Assembly (NCBI GenBank): GCA_016291595.1
Contig: JAEEXN010000006.1
Coordinates: 1 to 64,000, forward strand
Direction: 5' to 3'
Length of the DNA: 64,000 nt
DNA from: Prevotella sp.
GTDB taxonomy: Bacteria; Bacteroidota; Bacteroidia; Bacteroidales; Bacteroidaceae
Shown: piece by piece, positions 9,066-18,457 of the stretch
Layout: each line of letters opens with the position of its first letter
Position numbering within the stretch: position 1 is the first letter of the stretch
The notes under the pieces: model-generated
Database searches by the model: none
What the model saw: only the letters and a program-made list of their open reading frames with translations
Told to the model about the DNA's origin: nothing
Translations under genes and position numbers: made by a program

Positions 9066-10520
9066 ATGAATAAAAGTGACTTAAAACCAGCTCGTGTGTT
9101 CGAGCAATTTGCAAAAATCAATGAAATTCCACGCCCCTCAAAGCGCGAGGAGAAGATGATTGAGTATCTAACTAATTGGGGGAAAAGCCATAACCTTGAG
9201 ACCGTAGTCGACGAAACTGGCAACGTTATCATCCGCAAGGGCGCCACACCAGGAATGGAGAACCGCAAAACCGTTATTTTGCAAAGCCACATGGACATGG
9301 TTTGCGAGAAGCTGGTCGACATTGAGTTCGACTTCGACAAAGATGCCATACAGACTTATGTAGACGGTGAGTGGCTTAAGGCTAAAGGTACAACATTGGG
9401 AGCTGACGACGGCATCGGATGTGCCATCGAACTGGCAATTCTCGACTCCGATGATATAGAGCACGGACCACTAGAGTGTGTATTTACGCGCGATGAGGAG
9501 ACTGGACTCACGGGTGCCGAGGGCATGAAGGCCGGATTCATGACGGGTGACATGCTTATCAACCTTGACTCTGAGGACGAGGGGCAGATATTTGTCTCTT
9601 GCGCTGGAGGTCGCAACACGACAGCCACCTTCCGTTTTGAGAAAGAAGACGCCCCCGAGGGCTTGTTCTTCTTGAAGATATCGCTGAAGGGCCTGATTGG
9701 CGGCCACTCGGGCGATGACATTAACAAGAAACGCGCCAACGCCCTGAAAGTACTTGCCCGCTTCCTCTATCAGACACAAGAGCGCTATGGCCTGAGATTG
9801 GCCTACTACAATGCCGGTAAGCTTCACAACGCCATTCCTCGCGACGGTGTGGCCTTGTTTGGCGTACCAGCCGACAAGAAAGAGGATGTCCGCGCCGATT
9901 GGAACGTATTCGCAAGCCAGATAGCTGAAGAATATCATGTAACAGAGAAGTCCATGCAGTTCAATATGGAGAGTGCCGAGCCCGAGAGAGTTATTCCTCT
10001 GGAAACCAGCACTCGCCTGGTTCAGGCATTGCAAGCTGCCGACAATGGTGTCTTCGCCATGTGCCAGGACGAGGAGTTGGCTTGGCTGGTAGAGACCTCC
10101 AACAACGTGGCCAGCATAGTAACGTTCGATGATCATGTGAAGATTGTATGTAGCCAGCGTAGTAACGTAATGAGCGCGCTCGACAATCAGGCGGCAACCA
10201 TCAAGGCCGTCTTCCAGTTAGCTGGTGCCGAGGTGGTACAAGGTGAGGGCTATCCCGCATGGCGCATGAATCCCGATAGCAAGCTCACTGCTCTGGCCGT
10301 AGCTTCCTATCGCAAGTTGTTCAACAAAGATCCGAAGGTGCTGGGTATCCACGCCGGATTGGAGTGTGGTCTGTTCTCCGAGAAGTATCCTAATCTCGAC
10401 ATGGTGTCGTTTGGCCCGACGCTCCGTGGTGTCCACTCCCCCGACGAGCGTCTGCACATTCCTACCGTTCAGATGGTTTGGGATCACTTGATTGAGATTC
10501 TGAAGAACATCCCCGCTTAA
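9066..10520 (+). CDS. pepD: Aminoacyl-histidine dipeptidase (PepD, M20 family)
   Basis: QSHMDMVCEK, LGADDGIG, RDEETGLTGAEG, GGHSGDDI. Confidence 0.93.
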   Translation: MNKSDLKPARVFEQFAKINEIPRPSKREEKMIEYLTNWGKSHNLETVVDETGNVIIRKGATPGMENRKTVILQSHMDMVCEKLVDIEFDFDKDAIQTYVDGEWLKAKGTTLGADDGIGCAIELAILDSDDIEHGPLECVFTRDEETGLTGAEGMKAGFMTGDMLINLDSEDEGQIFVSCAGGRNTTATFRFEKEDAPEGLFFLKISLKGLIGGHSGDDINKKRANALKVLARFLYQTQERYGLRLAYYNAGKLHNAIPRDGVALFGVPADKKEDVRADWNVFASQIAEEYHVTEKSMQFNMESAEPERVIPLETSTRLVQALQAADNGVFAMCQDEELAWLVETSNNVASIVTFDDHVKIVCSQRSNVMSALDNQAATIKAVFQLAGAEVVQGEGYPAWRMNPDSKLTALAVASYRKLFNKDPKVLGIHAGLECGLFSEKYPNLDMVSFGPTLRGVHSPDERLHIPTVQMVWDHLIEILKNIPA

Positions 10521-10541
10521 AGCGATATGACTCATAACTCA

Positions 10542-10904
10542 ATGAAAAAGTTCATCCTTTTGTTCACCGTAACTCTTTTAATGATGAGCTGCGGTGAACA
10601 ATATAAAGCCAAAGGTGTTGTAAAAGATTTTCTAAAAGAAAACCTTACTTCCACCGACTATTCCACCCAGCGTTTCAGCGATGTGGATTCTACGCGCAAC
10701 GTTACTCCCGAGCAAGTGGCTGCATTGCGCAAGATGGCGGGAGAATGGAAGGTTTTCAAAAAAGAAATCAGCTATCATGCATATGAACAGCGCGATGCAC
10801 TAAAATTTACACGCATGATGCTAAGAGTCAATGATGACACCTTGCAATGCACCTTCTATCTTGATAAGGAACTGAAGCAGGTTGTTGCTTTCAAGGCTTA
10901 TTAA
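10542..10904 (+). CDS. Small hypothetical lipoprotein
   Basis: Signal peptide plus lipobox LMMSC. Confidence 0.6.
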   Translation: MKKFILLFTVTLLMMSCGEQYKAKGVVKDFLKENLTSTDYSTQRFSDVDSTRNVTPEQVAALRKMAGEWKVFKKEISYHAYEQRDALKFTRMMLRVNDDTLQCTFYLDKELKQVVAFKAY

Positions 10905-10928
10905 GACCGTCTGAGCATTACGAAACAC

Positions 10929-10970
10929 TAACCCCGGCTTATGGAATGCCATAAGCCGGGGTTAACCTTA
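10929..10970. terminator. Bidirectional intrinsic terminator
   Basis: Perfect inverted repeat TAACCCCGGCTTAT...ATAAGCCGGGGTTA between convergent genes. Confidence 0.85.
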
Positions 10971-11006
10971 ATAAAACCCAATTTAGAAATACTGTATTGT
11001 CTTTTT

Positions 11007-11525
11007 CTAAGCAAGCATGCGCCTCATGTAATTCCTGATTTCCTTACGCGCGGAACCAAGACGGTGCTCCACACTCTTATATGGCAACGACAGACGCTCG
11101 GAAATCTCGCTTACCTGCAAGCCCTCGCTGATGTTCAGACGGTAGATTTCGCGCTGGGAACCACTAAGTCTCGCTATACCCTTTTCAAGCAACTCATTAA
11201 TCTCGACCGCAGAATAAACGGAGAGGGCATCAGAAGCCTCACCCGTTCTGCTCACCACATAATGCTCATATTCCTCGACAGTCTTCCTATGCCGCCAATA
11301 ATCAAAAATCAGGTTCCTGGCAACTGTGAAGACCAGACTGGGCATCGTCAATGGTGTAATCATCTTATTCGAGGAGAGCAGACGGACAAAAACATTCTGC
11401 ACTATGTCCTCTGTTTCGAGGGCATAGAGGGTATTCTTGGCTATGAATGCCTTTATCTCATCGTAATGTTCAGAGTAGTAATTGGCAATAATGCCAAACT
11501 TATCATTCTGCATATTCTTCAACAC
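11007..11525 (-). CDS. RNA polymerase ECF-type sigma factor
   Basis: Sigma region 2 (DIVQNVFVRLL) and region 4 (GLQVSEISERLSLPYKSVEHRLGSARKEIR). Confidence 0.88.
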   Translation of the reverse strand: MLKNMQNDKFGIIANYYSEHYDEIKAFIAKNTLYALETEDIVQNVFVRLLSSNKMITPLTMPSLVFTVARNLIFDYWRHRKTVEEYEHYVVSRTGEASDALSVYSAVEINELLEKGIARLSGSQREIYRLNISEGLQVSEISERLSLPYKSVEHRLGSARKEIRNYMRRMLA

Positions 11526-11671
11526 AGCTACATTGGATTTTGATATTGCAAATATAGTGTTTTTTTACGATACGAGTTTGTATTTTTTCCACAAAAAATG
11601 CCAAATGCAACATTTTCATATAATTTTGGTAATAAATAATATAGTTCATGCGAGACAACACGTCCAATTTT

Positions 11672-11687
11672 TGGCACGCAATTTGCA
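11672..11687 (+). promoter_or_regulatory. Candidate sigma-54 (-24/-12) promoter of htpG
   Basis: TGGCACGcaatTTGCA, GG-N10-GC spacing, about 40 nt before the htpG start. Confidence 0.6.
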
Positions 11688-11727
11688 ATAATTGCCGATA
11701 GAAAAAGAAACTTATAAACCAAAAAGT

Positions 11728-13785
11728 ATGCAAAAAGGTAATATCGGGGTTACAACTGAGAACATTTTCCCCGTCATCAAAAAGTTCTTGTATAGCGATC
11801 ATGAGATTTTCCTGCGCGAAATGGTGTCTAATGCCATCGACGCAACGCAAAAGATGAAAACTCTGGCTGAAAAAGGAGATTTCAAGGGCGACCTTGGCGA
11901 TCTAACCGTGCATGTCAGCCTTGATGAGAAGAATGGTACACTGACCATTTCAGACCGCGGTATTGGTATGACTGCCGAGGAAATTGACAAGTATATCAAC
12001 CAGATAGCATTCTCGGGCGTCACCGACTTCCTGGACAAATACAAGGATACAGCCAATGCTATCATCGGCCATTTCGGGCTTGGTTTCTACTCGGCATTCA
12101 TGGTGTCGAAAAAGGTGGAAATCGTTACACGCAGCTATCAGGAAGGCGCAAAAGCTGTGAAATGGACTTGTGACGGATCTCCTGAGTTTACCATCGATGA
12201 TGCAGAGCGCGACGCCCGCGGAAGCGATATAATTCTTTACATCGACGACGACTGTAAGGAGTTCCTTGAGAAGCATAAGATTCAAGAATTGCTCAACAAG
12301 TATTGCAAATTCCTGCCTGTTCCCGTATCCTTCGGAAAGAAAACCGAATGGAAGGAAGGCAAACAGGTAGAGACCGAGGAAGACAATATTATTAATAATG
12401 TGGAACCTCTTTGGACAAAGGCACCCAGCACCTTAAAGGACGAGGATTACAAGAGCTTCTATCGTACGCTCTACCCAATGCAAATGGAAGAGCCTCTGTT
12501 CTGGATTCACCTGAATGTTGATTATCCTTTCAACCTGACCGGTATCCTCTATTTCCCTCGAATCAAATCAAATATTGAGCTACAACGCAACAAGATACAG
12601 CTATACTGTAATCAAGTATTTGTCACAGACCAGGTAGAGGGTATCGTGCCAGACTTCCTCACACTTTTGCATGGCGTTATCGACTCACCCGATATCCCGC
12701 TGAACGTCAGCCGAAGCTATCTTCAGAGCGACCGCGACGTAAAGAAAATCTCTACATACATCACCAAGAAGGTAGCTGACCGACTGAACAGTATCTTCAA
12801 GGATAACCGCAAGGAGTATGAGGAGAAATGGGATGCTCTGAAACTCTTCATCAACTATGGCATGCTTACTCAGGAAGACTTCTACGAGCGCGCCAAGGAC
12901 TTCTCGCTGATGAAGGATGTAGATGGAAAATATTTTACATTCGAAGAATACAAAACTCTCATCAAAGACAACCAGACTGACAAGGACGGCAACTTGATAT
13001 ACCTCTATGCCAACAATAAGGAAGACCAGTACACATACATTGAAGCTGCCCGCAACAAGGGCTATAGTGTGCTGCTCCTCGATGGTGATCTCGACACACC
13101 TGTGGTTTCGATGCTTGAGCAGAAGTTCGAGAAGAGCCGTTTCACACGCGTTGACGGCGACATCATCGACCGTCTCATTGTGAAAGAAGACAATAAGAAA
13201 GAAGAGCTCGCAGAGGCTGAACGTGACAATTTGTCAGAGGTGTTCCGCTCACAAATGCCTAAACTTGAGAAGGCCGAATTCTATGTTGAGGTACAGTCAT
13301 TGGGTGAGCAGGCTCAGCCTGTTATTATTACCCAAAGCGAGTATATGCGCCGCATGAAGGACATGAGCCGTTTCCAGCCAGGCATGAGTTTCTATGGACA
13401 GATGCCCGACTCATACAATCTGGTGCTTAATAGCGACCATCCTCTTGTAAAGAAAATTCTGAATAACACCAATGCCAGTACAGCCGAGGCGCTGAAGCCT
13501 ATAGAGGCTGAGATCAAGGGGCAGGAGGCTCGCCTTGCTGCCATCAACCAGGCTCAGGACAAGAAGAAATACGACGAGTTGACGCAAGAGGAGAAGGACG
13601 AGAAGACGAATACGCAGAAGGCCATCGACGAACAACACCAGAAAAAGAATCAGGTGATTGCCGATTATGCCAAGAACGACAATATCGTTCACCAGCTTAT
13701 CGACTTGGCACTCCTACAAAATGGCATGCTCAAGGGCGCAGCTCTCGACGCATTCCTAAAGCGAAGTGTCGACCTGATTCAATAA
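11728..13785 (+). CDS. htpG: Molecular chaperone HtpG (Hsp90)
   Basis: EIFLREMVSNAIDA, DRGIGMTAEEI, IGHFGLGFYSAFMV. Confidence 0.97.
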   Translation: MQKGNIGVTTENIFPVIKKFLYSDHEIFLREMVSNAIDATQKMKTLAEKGDFKGDLGDLTVHVSLDEKNGTLTISDRGIGMTAEEIDKYINQIAFSGVTDFLDKYKDTANAIIGHFGLGFYSAFMVSKKVEIVTRSYQEGAKAVKWTCDGSPEFTIDDAERDARGSDIILYIDDDCKEFLEKHKIQELLNKYCKFLPVPVSFGKKTEWKEGKQVETEEDNIINNVEPLWTKAPSTLKDEDYKSFYRTLYPMQMEEPLFWIHLNVDYPFNLTGILYFPRIKSNIELQRNKIQLYCNQVFVTDQVEGIVPDFLTLLHGVIDSPDIPLNVSRSYLQSDRDVKKISTYITKKVADRLNSIFKDNRKEYEEKWDALKLFINYGMLTQEDFYERAKDFSLMKDVDGKYFTFEEYKTLIKDNQTDKDGNLIYLYANNKEDQYTYIEAARNKGYSVLLLDGDLDTPVVSMLEQKFEKSRFTRVDGDIIDRLIVKEDNKKEELAEAERDNLSEVFRSQMPKLEKAEFYVEVQSLGEQAQPVIITQSEYMRRMKDMSRFQPGMSFYGQMPDSYNLVLNSDHPLVKKILNNTNASTAEALKPIEAEIKGQEARLAAINQAQDKKKYDELTQEEKDEKTNTQKAIDEQHQKKNQVIADYAKNDNIVHQLIDLALLQNGMLKGAALDAFLKRSVDLIQ

Positions 13786-13825
13786 GTATTCCTATTTCTA
13801 CATCCTGAGTATCAGGCAATAGCAC

Positions 13826-13873
13826 AATGCCGCTTTCCTCATTCATATACTATTGGAGAGAGTGGCATTGTTG
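13826..13873 (+). terminator. Hairpin downstream of htpG (possible terminator)
   Basis: CAATGCCGCTTTCCTC...GAGAGAGTGGCATTG imperfect inverted repeat; weak T tract. Confidence 0.45.
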
Positions 13874-14176
13874 TATCCATCCATGATACGGGAAAAGACA
13901 TCGTGAAATCACAAAAGTGAACGAACAGTTTTGAACAGTTTTCTGTTCGCACGACATACCTGTCTAAAAAGTGAGAAGAATCAGAGAACACGGTTTATTC
14001 AGAGTGATTGGACTACTTTGAGTACTCTGATTCTTATGAGCAAATTTCCCTTGATTATACGTTTGCGTTTTTTAACAAACATCTTACTGGCTTTTAACGG
14101 TTTTTTGCGCTCTGCGATACTCCCATATTTGGTCGTCTCAAGTTTTAGCTGTACCTTTGTAGAAAAATAAAAGACA

Positions 14177-15400
14177 ATGAAAAACTCTATATTTCTCTTT
14201 CTCTCGGCCCTTTTGTTGCTCTCGGCTTGCGGCAATAAAACCACGAAAAAACAAAGCGACAATAGCGCAGGAGCCTTAGTTACCGACTCAGCCCTGCTCA
14301 TTAAGCCTGAGTTCGCAAAGGGCTTCACCGTGAAGTACATCGAGGATGGCGTACGCCTGGTGGACATCAGCGACCCGCAAAAAGGCGAGGATGACGAAGG
14401 CGCAATGGGAACCCATAAAAAACATGGCCAGAAAACAGCCGGGCGTGGCGAGAAGATGCAGAAGAGTTACCACTTCGCACTTATTCCACGCGGAACCAAG
14501 CCTGCCAACATCCCTGACGGGTATGTCACCGTTGAGGTGCCTATCAGACGCACCATCTGCATGACCACGCCGCAGCTCTCCAACTTTATTGCAATGGATG
14601 CCCTAGACTTTGTTAAGGGCATTACCAGCACCAAGAACCTTTATAATCAAGACGTAAAACAGCGTGTGAAAGACGGGCGCATCGTGAAGATTGGCATGGA
14701 GGGGAACTTCGACTCAGAGGTTATCATTGCTGCCAATCCAGATGTCATCTTTATCTCGCCATTCAAACGCGGTGGCTATGAGGCCATCAAAGAGACAGGT
14801 ATCACGCTGGTTCCACATCTCGGTTACAAGGAACTCGATCCGCTGGGACAGGCGGAATGGATGAAGTTCATTGGAATGTTTACAGGCATGGAGAAAGAAG
14901 CCAACGAGACGTTCCGCGGCATCAAAGAACGCTACAACGAGGTGAAAGCCCTGGCACAAAAGGCAACAACTTGCCCTACGGTGATGAGCGGGGAGATGCA
15001 TAATGGCAACTGGTTTGCCGTGGGCGGAAAGAACTATCTGGCACAGATGTTCCGCGATGCAGGCGCTGAGTACATATTGAAAGATGACACACACACCGGC
15101 GGCATTCCAATGGAATACGAGAAAATCTATTCGCTGGCCGCCAATGCTGACTACTGGCGGATTCTAAATAGTTTCCCTGGCGAATTCTCTTACGAGGCGC
15201 TGAAAGCCTCCGACCCGCGCAACGCCGATTTTAAGGCATGGAAGGAGCACCATGTGCTCTATTGCAACATGAAGAAGACCGCCTATTATGAGGCTGCAAC
15301 GGTACAGCCCGACGTTCTGCTCAAGGATTTCCTTTTCGCTTTCCATCCCGAGCTTATGCCCACCGACTATCAACCCACTTATTATCAAATGCTAAAATAA
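14177..15400 (+). CDS. ABC transporter substrate-binding lipoprotein (FecB/BtuF-like)
   Basis: Lipobox LLSAC, periplasmic-binding-protein pattern; TACCTTTG promoter upstream. Confidence 0.8.
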   Translation: MKNSIFLFLSALLLLSACGNKTTKKQSDNSAGALVTDSALLIKPEFAKGFTVKYIEDGVRLVDISDPQKGEDDEGAMGTHKKHGQKTAGRGEKMQKSYHFALIPRGTKPANIPDGYVTVEVPIRRTICMTTPQLSNFIAMDALDFVKGITSTKNLYNQDVKQRVKDGRIVKIGMEGNFDSEVIIAANPDVIFISPFKRGGYEAIKETGITLVPHLGYKELDPLGQAEWMKFIGMFTGMEKEANETFRGIKERYNEVKALAQKATTCPTVMSGEMHNGNWFAVGGKNYLAQMFRDAGAEYILKDDTHTGGIPMEYEKIYSLAANADYWRILNSFPGEFSYEALKASDPRNADFKAWKEHHVLYCNMKKTAYYEAATVQPDVLLKDFLFAFHPELMPTDYQPTYYQMLK

Positions 15401-15427
15401 AGCGGAAGCCCGGATAGCTTATAAAAA

Positions 15428-15454
15428 TCCGAGTAATCTGAGTAATCCGAAACC
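15428..15454. repeat. 9-bp-period repeat, 3 units
   Basis: tccgagtaa / tctgagtaa / tccgaaacc between btuF-like and btuC-like genes. Confidence 0.55.
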
Positions 15455-15463
15455 CATAAACTG

Positions 15464-16498
15464 ATGAAACGCCCTACCCTGCCCTGGATGCTTGCTTTGA
15501 TGGCGATGATTGCCGTGCTTTTCATCGTCAACTTGCTCATTGGCTCCGTAAAGATTCCCGTGGCCGACATCTGTCGCATTCTTACCGGTAGCCACGAGAA
15601 CGAAATCTGGCAGAACATCATCATGAAATCGCGCGTACCACAGGCACTTACCGCCGTGATGGCCGGGGCTGGCTTGGCCGTTAGCGGCTTGCAGATGCAG
15701 ACAGTTTTCCGCAACCCGCTGGCCGGTCCTTCTGTTCTTGGCATCAGCAACGGTGCGAGCCTTGGCGTGGCTTTAGTGGTGTTGCTCTCGGGCAATCTCG
15801 GAGGTGTGGCACTCAGTCAGCTTGGCTATTTGGGCGATGCCGCCATGTCGGTAGCTGCCATCATCGGTTCATTGGCCGTGATGGCACTCATCGTCTGGGT
15901 ATCTCAGAAGGTAAAAGGCAATGTAACCCTGCTCATCATCGGTGTCATGATTGGCTATCTGGCAACTGCCATCATCGGTGTGCTGAAATTCTTCAGTCCT
16001 GAAGAGGACGTGAAAGCATTTGTCGTGTGGGGACTGGGAAGTTTTTCACGCGTGTCGGGCGACCAGATGATACTGTTTGTTGTGCTAATGGCCATACTCC
16101 TGCCGTTGAACTGCCTGCTGGTCAAAACCATGAACCTGCTTTTGCTTGGCGACGGCTATGCCCGCAACCTTGGACTGAACATTCGCCGTTCCCGTCTTTT
16201 GGTGATTGGGGGCTCAGGCATTCTTGTAGCCATCGTCACCGCCTATTGCGGCCCGATTATGTTTATCGGCTTGGCCGTACCCCATCTCTGCCGTGCCATC
16301 TTCCGCACAAGCGACCACCGAGTGCTGATGCCTGGAACGGCGCTCACGGGTGCAGCCTTGGCCCTATTGTGCAATCTGATTGCCCGTATGCCGGGCTTCG
16401 AGGGAGCCTTGCCCGTGAATAGTGTAACGGCACTTGTAGGTGCCCCCGTCATTGCCAGCGTTCTTTTCCGCCGCCGAAAAGATGATTTCCAAGAATAA
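15464..16498 (+). CDS. FecCD/BtuC-family ABC transporter permease
   Basis: FRNPLAGPSVLGISNGASLG, YCGPIMFIGLAVPHLCRAIF. Confidence 0.92.
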   Translation: MKRPTLPWMLALMAMIAVLFIVNLLIGSVKIPVADICRILTGSHENEIWQNIIMKSRVPQALTAVMAGAGLAVSGLQMQTVFRNPLAGPSVLGISNGASLGVALVVLLSGNLGGVALSQLGYLGDAAMSVAAIIGSLAVMALIVWVSQKVKGNVTLLIIGVMIGYLATAIIGVLKFFSPEEDVKAFVVWGLGSFSRVSGDQMILFVVLMAILLPLNCLLVKTMNLLLLGDGYARNLGLNIRRSRLLVIGGSGILVAIVTAYCGPIMFIGLAVPHLCRAIFRTSDHRVLMPGTALTGAALALLCNLIARMPGFEGALPVNSVTALVGAPVIASVLFRRRKDDFQE

Positions 16499-16527
16499 AA
16501 CAACTGATATTAATTAAACTGAGGAAT

Positions 16528-16582
16528 TCCTAGAGAAATCTAGAATTTCTAGAGCATCTAGAATATCTGAATATCTAGAAGT
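16528..16582. repeat. 9-bp-period TCTAGAnnn tandem repeat
   Basis: tctagaatt/tctagagca/tctagaata/tctgaata/tctagaagt preceded by cctagagaaa. Confidence 0.75.
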
Positions 16583-16609
16583 CCAAGAAAGCCTATATTT
16601 CCAGCTTTT

Positions 16610-18457
16610 TTAAAACACTCTACCATCCTCGTTAATGAGCAGAATAGAGAGTTCGCCCTGGGGTAACAACGGAGCACAATGCTCAAGACACCGGTTCTTC
16701 ACAACACTTGCAAAACGCTCCAATTGGTACGCTGGCACTATCTCCCACAACTCACGTGCCAAAGTCATCAGGCGAGCCTTCTCCCTCACTTCCTCATTGC
16801 ATCCAGCCTCTTCAAGCATCGTATCAATGAAAACTTTGTCCATAACCGTCCGCCTGCTATGCGTGTCCAGATGCCCAGCGGCAAGTTTCACCGCCTTGCC
16901 CATCATCACTCCGAGCGATACACGCGAAATGGCCAACTCGTCCGCTATCTTGATGGTCGCGCCAATATAATTGCCGTATTCCACAAATACCTGCGGGGGA
17001 AAATCAGGAAAACTCGCCTTCACGAAGCGCTCGCTCTTGGCACCGCTATTAATCACCACATGATTGTATCCGGTCGCCTTTGCTACCTCCATGCATTTGC
17101 GAATTGAGTTCAGGAATCCTTCTTCTGAGAAAGGTTTGATGATTCCTGAAACGCCAACTATCGAGATGCCATCTACAATACCTAATCGAGGATTAAAAGT
17201 TTTTTTGGCAATCTCGCGACCTTCTGGAACGCTTATGGTCACACGCAGGCTAATATTGGACGATGCTTGCCGATGGTCGGGCATTGCCTTTTCTGAGGCA
17301 TGAATTGGATTGATATCAGTAATGATTTGCATGAGATTCTCGCGAATCATCTGCCGCGGAACCTTATTGATGGCGGGCTCGCCAGGGGGGTAATCGAATC
17401 CAGGGAGGGTTATCGTTCCAATACCCTCTCCACCTACTATATCAATCTGAGGTGTGTCACCTTGATTATTCACTCGAACAACACTTGCCTGAATCTCAAT
17501 GCCTTTGGTAATGTCGGGGTCATCGCCGCTATCCTTAATGGTATATGCACCGTTATCGTCATAGAATACGGGCACAGGGATATGCTCCCCATTAGGCAAA
17601 GTCACGAAGACCTCAGCAGGCGTCTCGCCCCGCAAAAGACGGATAGTACCAGCCAAGGCGCTGGCCGTCGCATATGTGCCCGTGGTCAGTCCGCTATGCA
17701 ACGGATAAAACTCTGGCAATAGTTTCTCCACCATCCGGCGCAACCCATGTTCACCATCAACACATTTGAACGTTCTTTGAGTTACTGGTCGTCTGATGGC
17801 AAACGCCCTGATGTTCAAAGCTTTTGCCGCTTCCACCTTTTCGCGGAAGCCACCGGTCAAACCACTCTCTTTCATCAAAACGGCATCGGGATGCAACTCT
17901 TCAAGCATTCGAAGCTCATCCTCTCCTTCGTGATAATAGCACAATTGCGTGTCACTTACACCCTGCCTTCTGGCCAAGGAAACAGAACTCTCGCGAGGAA
18001 GAATGCGATACATTATGCGCACGCCTTTTTCCTCCATCGCGCGAAGCTTGGCAATTGTCTGAACACCAGTCGTGGCCAACAAGAGTTTCCCTTGTAAGCC
18101 ATCCACCTCGCGCGTAAATTGCTCCAAGTTGTCGAACCATTCTATCGCCTCATCACTCTCGGGAAAGATGCGCTCGAAACGAATGGCAGGTATCCGTAGC
18201 CTTTCCGCCACTATGGCCACCGTCTGATGCAAACGCTCGGCAAAAGGATGAGCGGCGTCAACAAGCAGTCGGATATGATGTTCCTGGCAGAACTGTTCCA
18301 TCGAATGGTCGTCCATGGCGCCATCAACACGCACACCATGGTGGAGCGTCACTTGTTGATCGCCCGTCTTGGTGCTATAGAAGTAGGTGTTGCCAGCCTC
18401 TTCCAATTCTTTGATGGCCTTACGCCCTTCGGTGGTTCCGCCAAAAACAAGAATCAT
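16610..18457 (-). CDS. Fused precorrin-6A reductase (CbiJ/CobK) - cobalt-precorrin-5B C1-methyltransferase (CbiD)
   Basis: N-term MILVFGGTTEGRKA (CobK/CbiJ); C-term SGLTTGTYATASALAG (CbiD). Confidence 0.9.
   Translation of the reverse strand: MILVFGGTTEGRKAIKELEEAGNTYFYSTKTGDQQVTLHHGVRVDGAMDDHSMEQFCQEHHIRLLVDAAHPFAERLHQTVAIVAERLRIPAIRFERIFPESDEAIEWFDNLEQFTREVDGLQGKLLLATTGVQTIAKLRAMEEKGVRIMYRILPRESSVSLARRQGVSDTQLCYYHEGEDELRMLEELHPDAVLMKESGLTGGFREKVEAAKALNIRAFAIRRPVTQRTFKCVDGEHGLRRMVEKLLPEFYPLHSGLTTGTYATASALAGTIRLLRGETPAEVFVTLPNGEHIPVPVFYDDNGAYTIKDSGDDPDITKGIEIQASVVRVNNQGDTPQIDIVGGEGIGTITLPGFDYPPGEPAINKVPRQMIRENLMQIITDINPIHASEKAMPDHRQASSNISLRVTISVPEGREIAKKTFNPRLGIVDGISIVGVSGIIKPFSEEGFLNSIRKCMEVAKATGYNHVVINSGAKSERFVKASFPDFPPQVFVEYGNYIGATIKIADELAISRVSLGVMMGKAVKLAAGHLDTHSRRTVMDKVFIDTMLEEAGCNEEVREKARLMTLARELWEIVPAYQLERFASVVKNRCLEHCAPLLPQGELSILLINEDGRVF

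Noticed and set aside
13976-14036. AAGAATCAGAG...CTCTGATTCTT inverted repeat upstream of the BtuF-like gene as a B12 riboswitch
   Set aside because: No B12 box or conserved cobalamin core; only a simple inverted repeat with a long loop.
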